Source: Bacteroidales bacterium UBA6229 (lineage in GTDB: Bacteria > Bacteroidota > Bacteroidia > Bacteroidales > F082). Taken from it: a DNA stretch of 38,183 nucleotides. Location: NCBI GenBank assembly GCA_002440975.1, contig DJWN01000014.1, positions 1-38,183 on the forward strand, in the 5' to 3' direction. A program made the translations under genes and the position numbers. The notes below the pieces were generated by a model. That model was not told where the DNA came from. It ran no database searches and saw only the letters and a program-made list of their open reading frames with translations. This document shows, in pieces, positions 1-6,763 of this stretch (position 1 is its first letter; each line of letters opens with the position of its first letter).

Positions 1-1803
1 GAGAAAATACGTATTGCCTCCAAAAAATTTATTGGTAACTAGCTCCCAGCTATCCCCATTGTTATAGGAACGACGGGTGACCCATTTCTCTGTTACGCTA
101 TCAAACCATTTTTGAAGTATGAAATTGTCATACACTTCAATATAACCTTTGTCATCAAGGAAAGTGAATGTTTCCCCATTATTATTTGACCGGAATATGC
201 CGGAATAAACTGCATCGCCACTAATGAAAACATAATCATCATTACCGGTAACTGAGGCACCCCATGGAAATCCGTTTGCACCTGTTGCCGTCCAGTTTTG
301 GCCATCATCAGCCGTTCGCCAGATCTGTCCGGTGTTCCAGTCACCTGCGTAGATGGCATCACCAAAACTGACAAGTCTTTTAGGTGCAACAGCACCATTA
401 TTAATAGACAATGTTTCCCATGTTTGCCCGTAATCAGATGAACGGGCTATTCCATCCCCATCATCATTTGTTGTGACATATAAGTATTGGTTATGCTCAA
501 CAACAGATTGAAATGAAGAACCGGTAGGTGAGAATACCAAATTCCATGTATCACCTCTATCACCTGAAGTGAATGCGAAAGCCGGGTCGGATGAAACGCT
601 TAACCACAGCGCAGTTTCCATTGCTTTTACATAAGTTAAAGCGGTGATACCATTTGGGTTTATATCGGTCCAGCTCTGCCCGTTATCGGTTGATCTAAAA
701 ACACCTCCTTCTGCTGAACTGACAAATATGTCTTCATCAATCATACCAAAAGCGTCGATACCCAATTCGTTTATTCCTGTATTGGAAACAATCCAGTTTT
801 CGCCTTCATCTTCCGATATCAAAATAGAAATGTCAGTTATTGCCACAATATTGCCATTTGTTCCTTCGAGCATTTGACGAACTAAAAAATATTGATGGAT
901 ATTTAATTCGCCGTTCTCTAAATTCCAGCTATTCCCACCATTAGTACTTTTGTAAATACCATCCTGACTGGTTCCGACATAAATATTTCCGTTGAACGAA
1001 AAAATTGAGCGTACTTCTGTGTCGTTCAAAAAGCCAACATGCACCCAGCTGTCGCCATTATCCATTGATTTCCATAGGCCTTGTGGTGTTCCATTAAATT
1101 TTCTTATGCCTGCAAACAAGATTCCTTCATGATATTCCAAAGCCCAAACCGATGGAAATCTGTCGGTCAATAAGTTTCCCTGAGCCCATAATCCATAACC
1201 ATTGTTAATTTGTGTCCAGCTATTTCCAAAGTCGGTCGAACGAAAAAACCCGCCCTTGTTAACCACATTAGGATATTCAACTCCAACAATAATGGAGTTA
1301 TTTTGAACAGCCACAGAACTGATAATATAATTTTCGGAAGTAAAAACTCCTGAAACATCTTCCCAGCTCGCCCAGGTAGGATTTTGGCTGATAGTTCGAT
1401 ACACCTTGTTCTTGTTGAAAAAGAACAAGTAATCTCCTGAAAACTCGATAAAGTGAAATGCCCATATAGAACCCATTTCAGGAGATATCGGTACCCAGCT
1501 TTCTCCTGCATCATCCGAGCGGTAAATAACATACCACGAAACTGCATAAAGTGAAGTTCCGTCAGTAAACAGCTGTGTAGTCTGCATATCCTCGGCTATC
1601 AAAGTCCAGCTTGTACCATTATCAGTGGATTTGTGTATGCCGGGTCCTCCGCCAAAAGTGCCAGCAAACAGGTTGTCGCCAAGCCTTACAGCACTCATCA
1701 TCCGACCTCCGTAGAGCCCTTCGCTTTCCCAGATAGCTGAAAGTTGTAAGGTTGAAAACATTAAAACGGATAAAAAAATGTAAAAAAACGTTTTGCGATT
1801 CAT
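1..1803 (-). CDS. Secreted Asp-box (BNR/sortilin-like) repeat protein, C-terminus off the left edge
   Basis: Reading the minus strand from an ATG at 1803 gives 601 codons with no stop, so the gene is open through position 1 and its C-terminus lies outside the window. The first ~23 residues (MNRKTFFYIFLSVLMFSTLQ...) form a signal peptide. The rest carries about twelve copies of the Asp-box pattern S-x-(D/N)-x-G-x-(S/T)-W, for example KSTDNGTSW, RSTDFGNSW, KSMDNGDSW, RSTDNGQSW and RSSDYGQTW, at irregular 30-70 residue spacing. Such repeats form beta-propeller blades in sialidase, sortilin/VPS10 and photosystem assembly proteins. In Bacteroidota they usually belong to large exported proteins with a C-terminal T9SS signal, which cannot be checked here. 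The gene starts 11 bp after the small gene ending at 1815, so the two are probably co-transcribed. The substrate is unknown. The class call is firm; the specific function is not. Confidence 0.85.
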   Translation of the reverse strand, partial: MNRKTFFYIFLSVLMFSTLQLSAIWESEGLYGGRMMSAVRLGDNLFAGTFGGGPGIHKSTDNGTSWTLIAEDMQTTQLFTDGTSLYAVSWYVIYRSDDAGESWVPISPEMGSIWAFHFIEFSGDYLFFFNKNKVYRTISQNPTWASWEDVSGVFTSENYIISSVAVQNNSIIVGVEYPNVVNKGGFFRSTDFGNSWTQINNGYGLWAQGNLLTDRFPSVWALEYHEGILFAGIRKFNGTPQGLWKSMDNGDSWVHVGFLNDTEVRSIFSFNGNIYVGTSQDGIYKSTNGGNSWNLENGELNIHQYFLVRQMLEGTNGNIVAITDISILISEDEGENWIVSNTGINELGIDAFGMIDEDIFVSSAEGGVFRSTDNGQSWTDINPNGITALTYVKAMETALWLSVSSDPAFAFTSGDRGDTWNLVFSPTGSSFQSVVEHNQYLYVTTNDDGDGIARSSDYGQTWETLSINNGAVAPKRLVSFGDAIYAGDWNTGQIWRTADDGQNWTATGANGFPWGASVTGNDDYVFISGDAVYSGIFRSNNNGETFTFLDDKGYIEVYDNFILQKWFDSVTEKWVTRRSYNNGDSWELVTNKFFGGNTYFL

Positions 1804-1814
1804 TGTGAAATTTT

Positions 1815-2069
1815 TTAAAAATATGATTGATAAATATTTGGATCCTGATTGGTCCTTTTTTTGTAAATACTGGCTGTCTTTGCTGCCCCATATCCTACAA
1901 CCAGCGTAAGTAATATTAACATCCCACTCCCTACGGGTGCATTGCCTCCGGGGGGCTGGTCTCCGCCTGTGCCATGCCCAAGTCCGGGCGGGTCGGGTGG
2001 CCCCTGTGCCTGCATCAGACTGCTGGTCGCCAACAGCAGAAGCAGAAGCAGGGTTCTAATGTGTTTCAT
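1815..2069 (-). CDS. Tiny secreted protein with PID-CTERM-like C-terminal anchor (copy 1)
   Basis: An 84-aa protein starting at MKHIRTLLLLLLLATSS. The frame is open a further 40 codons upstream, but that extension runs through a terminator hairpin, while ATG 2069 has a GAAAGGAAG ribosome-binding-like stretch just upstream and begins directly with a signal peptide ending near MQAQ. The mature part is a Pro/Gly-rich linker (GPPDPPGLGHGTGGDQPPGG), the motif APVGSG, a hydrophobic segment (MLILLTLVVGYGAA) and a basic tail (KKR). This layout of short motif, membrane helix and basic end resembles the PID-CTERM class of predicted sorting signals, with the usual Asp replaced by Gly. It is a paralogue of the gene at 2218-2454, and the Asp-box gene follows after 11 bp. 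Function unknown. Confidence 0.75.
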   Translation of the reverse strand: MKHIRTLLLLLLLATSSLMQAQGPPDPPGLGHGTGGDQPPGGNAPVGSGMLILLTLVVGYGAAKTASIYKKRTNQDPNIYQSYF

Positions 2070-2111
2070 GTTCTTCCTTTCTTTTGAGCGTTTGTTTCTT
2101 CTCTCTATGTC

Positions 2112-2172
2112 GAAAAAAATGCAAGGCGGCTCTTGTAGAACGTCTTTTAACCAATTATCATGGCCGCCTTGC
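2112..2172 (-). terminator. Long-loop intrinsic terminator between the two tiny secreted-protein genes
   Basis: On the minus strand a perfect 10-bp GC-rich stem (GCAAGGCGGC paired with GCCGCCTTGC) encloses a 32-nt loop and is followed by ATTTTTTT. This is the layout of a rho-independent terminator for the gene ending at 2218. No clear TAnnTTTG promoter lies between it and the next gene at 2069, so it may attenuate rather than fully stop transcription into the downstream small gene and Asp-box gene. The 32-nt loop is unusually long. Confidence 0.6.
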
Positions 2173-2217
2173 TTTACTATGTTAACCAAAACACAAATGA
2201 AAAGTTTTTACTCATCA

Positions 2218-2454
2218 TTATTCTTCCAGACGGTCGATCTTGTTCATCACCTGATATATCTTCCTGCCTCCATAGGCTGCTGCCATGGTGAGCAAGATGG
2301 CTACGCCACCACCAATAGGGGCTCCGCCTCCTCCACTTGCTGTCTGGTTGCCTCCCTGGCCGTGGTCTGATGGTGGAGGTGGTGGTGCTTGTGCCATTAA
2401 GGTTTGTAGCGTGACTAAAAACAATCCAACTAAAAATATTTTTACTGCTTTCAT
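2218..2454 (-). CDS. Tiny secreted protein with PID-CTERM-like C-terminal anchor (copy 2)
   Basis: A 78-aa protein with a signal peptide (MKAVKIFLVGLFLVTLQTLM, cleavage near AQA), then a PPPPP tract, a Gly-rich linker (GGNQTASGGGG), the motif APIGGG, a hydrophobic segment (VAILLTMAAAYGG) and a basic/amphipathic end (RKIYQVMNKIDRLEE). It shares the whole layout with the neighbour at 1815-2069: A-P-(V/I)-G-(S/G)-G, about 15 hydrophobic residues containing YG, then Lys/Arg. It lies 23 bp downstream of the T9SS cargo gene, so it is probably read from the same transcript. The C-terminus looks like a membrane-retained sorting signal, but no exosortase-type enzyme is encoded in the window. Its function is not known from the sequence. 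Confidence 0.75.
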   Translation of the reverse strand: MKAVKIFLVGLFLVTLQTLMAQAPPPPPSDHGQGGNQTASGGGGAPIGGGVAILLTMAAAYGGRKIYQVMNKIDRLEE

Positions 2455-2477
2455 AGTATTTTTTTTGATTTTGGGGT

Positions 2478-4889
2478 TTACTGTATGTTGATTTTTGCTG
2501 TTGCTGCTCCTGTATTGCTGCGTAGCTGCACTACATATACGCCGGGTTTCAGACTGAGCTGATGGCTTGTGTGGGTCGTTGCCTGGACTGTTGTCTGCAG
2601 CACTGATTGTCCGAGTACGTTATACAGCTCTAGCTCTCCCTGTTCTATATTGTTCAGGTGCAACTGTCCGTTGGAATACCACACATGTAAGGCAGGTTTG
2701 TCGGTTATGCTCTCGTCTATGCCTACCAATGCAAAATGCAGGCTAAAGCGATCTAAATCGTTTCCGCTGGCTGTAAAGGAATAACTGCCCTGGCTGAGGT
2801 TAACAGTTTGTTGGGTGTGCTTGTCGGTGAGATAGACCTCTTGTGCCACTGTGTTTTCAACCAGTGACAGGGTGAAGTTATCGCTTTGGTTTTTCTCAAA
2901 GCCCAGCGGGATTTGTTGTTGCGGGTCAAACTCAGGAAGGGTGTTTAGCGCATACTGGTTGTTTTGACCATCGAGGCTGTAGAGCTGTGGTGCATAGCCG
3001 CTCAAAAAATAGCTGTCGAAGGCATTGTCGTAGCCTTCTGTAGCCTGTTCGTTGTAGCGGATCACAGTGGGTTGGGCAGTATTGTTTTGATGATCGATCG
3101 CTTTGAGCACGATGCGGTTTGTGGACTGGCTTTCTTTGTACCACGATTGGCCACTGTGTACTCTGGCTGCTGCGGGGATAGTTATGGAGGCTCCTGCCTG
3201 TGAGGCTCTTACAAAGAATCCGTTCATGGACGGGATGGCTTCATTGGCCTCTACGGTGGAATAGGAGGCGTTTGCTTCGTTCCATACCTGGGCAATGCCA
3301 TCTACATTATTTAGCGTCCAGTTGCCATCGTTCCACAGGATAGCACTGCTGAAGGGGTTGCCCAGCAGGTGCCAGCCTCCATTGTCTGCTGTTAGTCCAC
3401 TGACAGCGACATTGGATGAGTTGATGCTGCCGCTGAAGGACTTGGTGCCAGTGTTTTCGTAGGATACCAGATAGCCTGCTCCACTTGCAAAATTGGCTTC
3501 GAAGCCCGGGTTCAGTGTGCCTGCTTCGGTGGTGCGGTTGATCCACAATCCATCGGCATCGCTCCACTTAAAAAAATCGTCTCCGCCTAGGGCAGGGGTG
3601 TGGAATGCCGAGATGGCCTGATTGGCTACAGGTGAGCTGAGCAGATGCCAGCCGGCTGCAGGGCCTGCATTGTTGTGGCCGGCGATGTATCGTTCTATGT
3701 TCCCATTATAGGTATTGTTACTGATGAATGAGCCCGTACCGGTGGCATCGCTCTCGATGGTGAATGTGCCGCTGACATTAAACGTGCCACTTGTGTGGGA
3801 AAGTGCGGCTCCGGGTTTGATGGTTAAAGCTGTACCGGTTGCAACTGTAACATTGGATTGAATTGTTGCCGTGGCATTGCTGTTGCTAACAACCAAATTT
3901 TTATAGGCCGTTGAACTTGGAATTGTTTGATCCGCAGTGCCGTTATATTCAATAACCTGAGCAACTGTAGAGGTTAAAATAGCAAATTTGCCATTACCAT
4001 TTGGGAAGACCTGCCCACCTAATTTGGTGTAACTACTGCCTGCAATCCGAAACCAACAATTAGGGCCTGTTGTGCCAAGAACATCACCTCCTATCTCAGC
4101 TTGGCCATTATTCCAATTTATGAAATAGGAAGAGCTTGTTGAACCCAATTTTAGATCTCCGGTAAGTGTGAATACTCCGTTGTTTTCAACAACATCTGCA
4201 GCAGCATTAAAATATATATTACCATCTATATGTAGTGCTCCTTCTGCCGCAACTAAGATTTTAACAGGATTATTGGATACGATATTTCCGGCAGAATATA
4301 TATCACCGTTTACGGTTAAAGTGCCACCAACTCCTTCAAATACTTCATAGGTAATTCTTTGTGTTGTGGAGGTAGGACCAGCGTAATTATATTGTGTTGG
4401 TTTTATGTCGCCATTGATGGTAAGGTTGCTGGAATAACGTACCAGAAGCGCACCTTGTTCCCTATATTCAACATCCACATTGGTGGTTCCGTTGCCATCA
4501 ATTCTCATTGCACCATTTTGGTAAACTTGCATGGTCCCGGGGCCATCGTGGACACCGTCATTTTTATATTGCGGTGTTGACGCCGAAGAAGTTCTGATCC
4601 AGAGCGGCCATCCATTGTTGTCCAGCACAGCTCCTTCTTCGATGGTAACATCCCATACATAAACATAATCATTCACGTCTGTGCCTCTGTCAAGGGTTAC
4701 GGTATGGCCGGATTTGATCAGAATGTGCTGATAATCTCCCGGAGGATTGCCACCCACCCACGTAGTGCCATCCGAATAGTTGCCTGATTGCGCAGATTCG
4801 TAGGTTGATTGGGCCTCTAGCTTATTTGCAAAGCTTGCCAACATGATGAGGCCGGTCATCAAGAGAAAATGTAAAATTGATTTTTTCAT
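2478..4889 (-). CDS. T9SS type A sorting domain-containing secreted protein
   Basis: An 803-aa exported protein. Residues 1-26 (MKKSILHFLLMTGLIMLASF...) form a signal peptide ending near LEAQ. Residues ~30-80 (SGNYSDGTTWVGGNPPGDYQ, then HTVTLD) match the start of beta-helix/G8-like surface proteins of Bacteroidota, and the middle repeats short beta-strand segments such as TLTVNGDI, ALHIDGNI and VFTLTGDL, typical of a right-handed beta-helix. Residues ~400-590 hold the AGWHLLSSP and GWHLLGNPF motifs common in T9SS cargo. The final ~75 residues are the type A sorting domain: GELELYNVLGQSV, then LKPGVYVVQL and a short last strand. The cargo should cross the outer membrane through the Por system and be attached to the surface or released. 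The ligand is unknown. It leads a same-strand cluster with the two tiny genes. Confidence 0.88.
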   Translation of the reverse strand: MKKSILHFLLMTGLIMLASFANKLEAQSTYESAQSGNYSDGTTWVGGNPPGDYQHILIKSGHTVTLDRGTDVNDYVYVWDVTIEEGAVLDNNGWPLWIRTSSASTPQYKNDGVHDGPGTMQVYQNGAMRIDGNGTTNVDVEYREQGALLVRYSSNLTINGDIKPTQYNYAGPTSTTQRITYEVFEGVGGTLTVNGDIYSAGNIVSNNPVKILVAAEGALHIDGNIYFNAAADVVENNGVFTLTGDLKLGSTSSSYFINWNNGQAEIGGDVLGTTGPNCWFRIAGSSYTKLGGQVFPNGNGKFAILTSTVAQVIEYNGTADQTIPSSTAYKNLVVSNSNATATIQSNVTVATGTALTIKPGAALSHTSGTFNVSGTFTIESDATGTGSFISNNTYNGNIERYIAGHNNAGPAAGWHLLSSPVANQAISAFHTPALGGDDFFKWSDADGLWINRTTEAGTLNPGFEANFASGAGYLVSYENTGTKSFSGSINSSNVAVSGLTADNGGWHLLGNPFSSAILWNDGNWTLNNVDGIAQVWNEANASYSTVEANEAIPSMNGFFVRASQAGASITIPAAARVHSGQSWYKESQSTNRIVLKAIDHQNNTAQPTVIRYNEQATEGYDNAFDSYFLSGYAPQLYSLDGQNNQYALNTLPEFDPQQQIPLGFEKNQSDNFTLSLVENTVAQEVYLTDKHTQQTVNLSQGSYSFTASGNDLDRFSLHFALVGIDESITDKPALHVWYSNGQLHLNNIEQGELELYNVLGQSVLQTTVQATTHTSHQLSLKPGVYVVQLRSNTGAATAKINIQ

Positions 4890-4927
4890 AATAAATTATT
4901 CTTTGATTAATGATTCAAGATTTTGGG

Positions 4928-5158
4928 TCACTTACTTTTGCGTAGATTTTTAAACGGGTGCTTTGTTTTGGGTTTTGTTTCATCGGATTGAACGTTTTTG
5001 CGATTGGGTGTTATAAGTTCGTGTATGATTTTATTTTGTAAGGCAAGCCGGTTCAAAAATTGCTCTTCTTCTTCCTGATTAGTATTATCCGTTTCTAAAG
5101 CTTTTGTTTTGGTTTCATCCTGCACTGAAGACGCCCCGGTTTTACTTTCTGCTTTCAT
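4928..5158 (-). CDS. Small charged hypothetical protein
   Basis: A 76-aa open frame of very hydrophilic composition, with a Gln/Glu run (NQEEEEQFLNRLALQNKIIH) that could form one amphipathic helix and a Lys-rich end (KHPFKNLRKSK). It has no signal peptide or membrane segment, and I recognise no family. An AGGAT ribosome-binding-like sequence sits 5 nt before the ATG, and the frame ends 38 bp before the T9SS cargo gene on the same strand, which makes it plausible as a first gene of that unit. Its low-complexity composition means it could also be a chance frame. Confidence 0.4.
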   Translation of the reverse strand: MKAESKTGASSVQDETKTKALETDNTNQEEEEQFLNRLALQNKIIHELITPNRKNVQSDETKPKTKHPFKNLRKSK

Positions 5159-5657
5159 TGCTATCCTGCTTTTCTAAAATTTTCGTTGCAGCAAAGGAAA
5201 CTTCTAAATTGGCCTGCACAAAATTTTTCGCCTAACCTTTACCTCTACATGGCCGCTTTTTCACCTCTACTTTACCAATGCAAAAGGTCATTTTTGATTA
5301 AATTTTATTTCTTTATATAATTGTATATCAATAGTTTAAAGAAATTTCGAAAGAAATGAAGATTTTATAAAAAAATTGTTGGAAAAAGGGTGGTTTTGCC
5401 TCACAAAAACAATAAATGATAAAAACAAGGCAAAAAAATTACACAGCAGCCGACAACCACCATTAACAAATCGACAATTTTGAGTTTAAGTTTTTTGCTT
5501 TTCTGAGGCATTTTTTCCAGGCAAACCATAAAAATTACATACACATTTAAACCTTTTGCTCAAGCAAAAACGAATGTAACATAGATCAATTTTTTTCATT
5601 TTTACATTAGAGACTTTTGCATCAGAAAATAAATTGTTTCACTTAAAAAGTTTTTAA
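5159..5657. other. AT-rich intergenic region without a recognisable gene
   Basis: About 500 bp between two divergently oriented units. It is rich in A and T runs and contains no open frame with coding character. It must hold the promoters for the minus-strand cluster ending at 5158 and for the broken lipoprotein gene at 5658, but I could not find a clean TTTG/TAnnTTTG pair for either. Confidence 0.6.
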
Positions 5658-6065
5658 ATGAGAAGTATTAATTTTTTGATTATCCCTTTGTTTGTGATTC
5701 TATTATCTGAATGCGGAGCTTCAAAACAAACACCTATTCCACTGAGCGCTTCCATTGAGTTGGATGATACCTATACGCTTATCTGGAACGGGATTAGCAA
5801 GGCCTATCGTTAAGAAAAGGGTGAATGGAAAAGAACCGAAAATTACGACTACCAGTTTAATGTGGTTCAAAAACGGCACAACAGGCTATGGCAATCCATC
5901 AAAACCCTGCACCGCATCCACCCCGCATACGATGGCAAAGCGGGCATGCGCGACCAAACCATGTATTTTGAAGTGGCTTACAATAATTTAATTGAAGGGA
6001 AAGTGCAGGCAGCTATCCATTCATCACTTGGCAATGGAACAGGAGCCACCGATATAAGTCATTAG
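5658..6065 (+). pseudogene. Lipoprotein gene interrupted by one in-frame stop
   Basis: Starting at ATG 5658 the frame encodes MRSINFLIIPLFVILLSEC, a lipoprotein-type signal (the E before the Cys is atypical), then TLIWNGISKAYR. A TAA follows at 5811-5813. The same frame continues without another stop as EKGEWKRTENYDYQFNVVQK... to a TAG at 6063-6065, giving 135 residues if the stop is read as an amino acid. Coding character on both sides of the stop in one phase argues for a single nonsense change (for example AAA or CAA to TAA) or a sequence error rather than two genes. The family is not recognised; the second half has Trp, Tyr and His residues spaced like a folded domain. If the stop is real, only a 51-aa stub is made. 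Confidence 0.65.
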
Positions 6066-6206
6066 TTTTAATATCATTATATGGATTGATTTGGTTGATA
6101 AATAAGAATTAGTAACATTCCCCTTCTGCTCAATTTTAATTATCGTTCTTTATTGATTTGAGTAGATTCATAAGAGAAACTCCGCCCGGACTTCCTCTAT
6201 TCATTT

Positions 6207-6224
6207 TTTAAGTGAACACTTAAA
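6207..6224. repeat. 18-bp interrupted palindrome TTTAAGTG-aa-CACTTAAA
   Basis: Two perfect 8-bp arms separated by AA. It sits in gene-free DNA 140 bp after the broken lipoprotein gene. It could be a protein-binding site or a weak hairpin; with so much A/T in the arms chance is also possible. Confidence 0.4.
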
Positions 6225-6514
6225 GTATCGCAAACGAATCCTGTCATGGTCTCGTAAGAAACCAATCACACTTTGATGGCTGTTGATTATTACCTGAAAG
6301 ACTTCAATAGAGGTAAAACCTTATATCTGGACAAAAAAATGAAAATTATTTCCATTTTGTTGCCAAACTGTTTTTAAGATTGACAAAGGAGTATATCTGT
6401 ATTATAAATCAATCTGTTAAAGAAATTGATTAACCAATTATTTGAAAGAATGTGCTTATTAAAAACAAAAATGTCTTTTTTCTTGCTTTGCCATTTTGCT
6501 TTAACTAGTACGAC

Positions 6515-6582
6515 AGTCCTCCTAGGGACAAAATATGGGTAGAATAAATGGTTACTCTGATTATCCCAAGTCCTGTAGGGCT
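6515..6582 (+). repeat. Pair of short REP-like hairpin motifs
   Basis: Two directly oriented related motifs lie 54 bp apart: AGTCCTCCTAGGGAC at 6515-6529 and AGTCCTGTAGGGCT at 6569-6582. Each begins AGTCCT, continues into TAGGG and can fold into a small hairpin (GTCC/GGAC in the first; AGTCC/GGGCT with one G-T pair in the second). Each is followed by a looser shared tail (GGGTAGAAT and ATTACAGC). From memory, similar CCYGTAGGG-type motifs recur between genes in several Bacteroidota. That is a recollection, not a search result. Confidence 0.4.
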
Positions 6583-6617
6583 GGCATTATTACAGCGATT
6601 CAGCGTTTTTATGTGAA

Positions 6618-6714
6618 TTTTACCGGACAATAGTGAATTTAAAAGAGTAATGAATCTAAATCAGGATTAATTAGCAATAATATTGTTCACTAAATACATT
6701 ATTGTCCGGTAAAA
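6618..6714. mobile_element. 97-bp segment bounded by perfect 15-bp inverted repeats (possible MITE or IS scar)
   Basis: TTTTACCGGACAATA at 6618-6632 is repeated exactly in inverse at 6700-6714. The ~67 bp inside are AT-rich and non-coding. The GC-containing arms in an otherwise AT-rich stretch are unlikely by chance, and the size fits a miniature inverted-repeat element or the residue of an insertion sequence. I see no obvious target-site duplication in the flanks (AA before, GAT after), so mobility is inferred, not shown. Confidence 0.45.
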
Positions 6715-6763
6715 GATGATGTAGATCCTACATTTATAAATCCCTTACCCTGCTCTGCGTGAA

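Larger units (their letters stand above)
6066..6763. other. Gene-free region with several non-coding repeats
   Basis: About 700 bp between the broken lipoprotein gene and the 3' end of the TPR regulator. The only open frames are very short (for example 33 codons from 6279) and have no support. The region instead carries an 18-bp palindrome, two short REP-like hairpins and a 97-bp segment bounded by 15-bp inverted repeats, each listed separately. It looks like a landing site for small repeats or the scar of a lost element. Confidence 0.6.

Noticed and set aside
1815..2189. Longer 124-aa form of the first tiny secreted protein
   Set aside because: The extra 40 residues would be encoded through a terminator and place the signal peptide internally; ATG 2069 with a good ribosome-binding sequence fits better.
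1942..2370. 142-codon plus-strand frame across the two tiny genes
   Set aside because: It is the antisense of GC-rich Pro/Gly codons and runs through the terminator hairpin; Cys- and Ser-rich nonsense composition.
5755..5991. 78-codon plus-strand frame overlapping the broken lipoprotein gene
   Set aside because: Out of phase with the lipoprotein-like frame and composition is not protein-like.
6279..6380. 33-codon frame in the gene-free region
   Set aside because: Too short, no ribosome-binding signal, no homology recognised.
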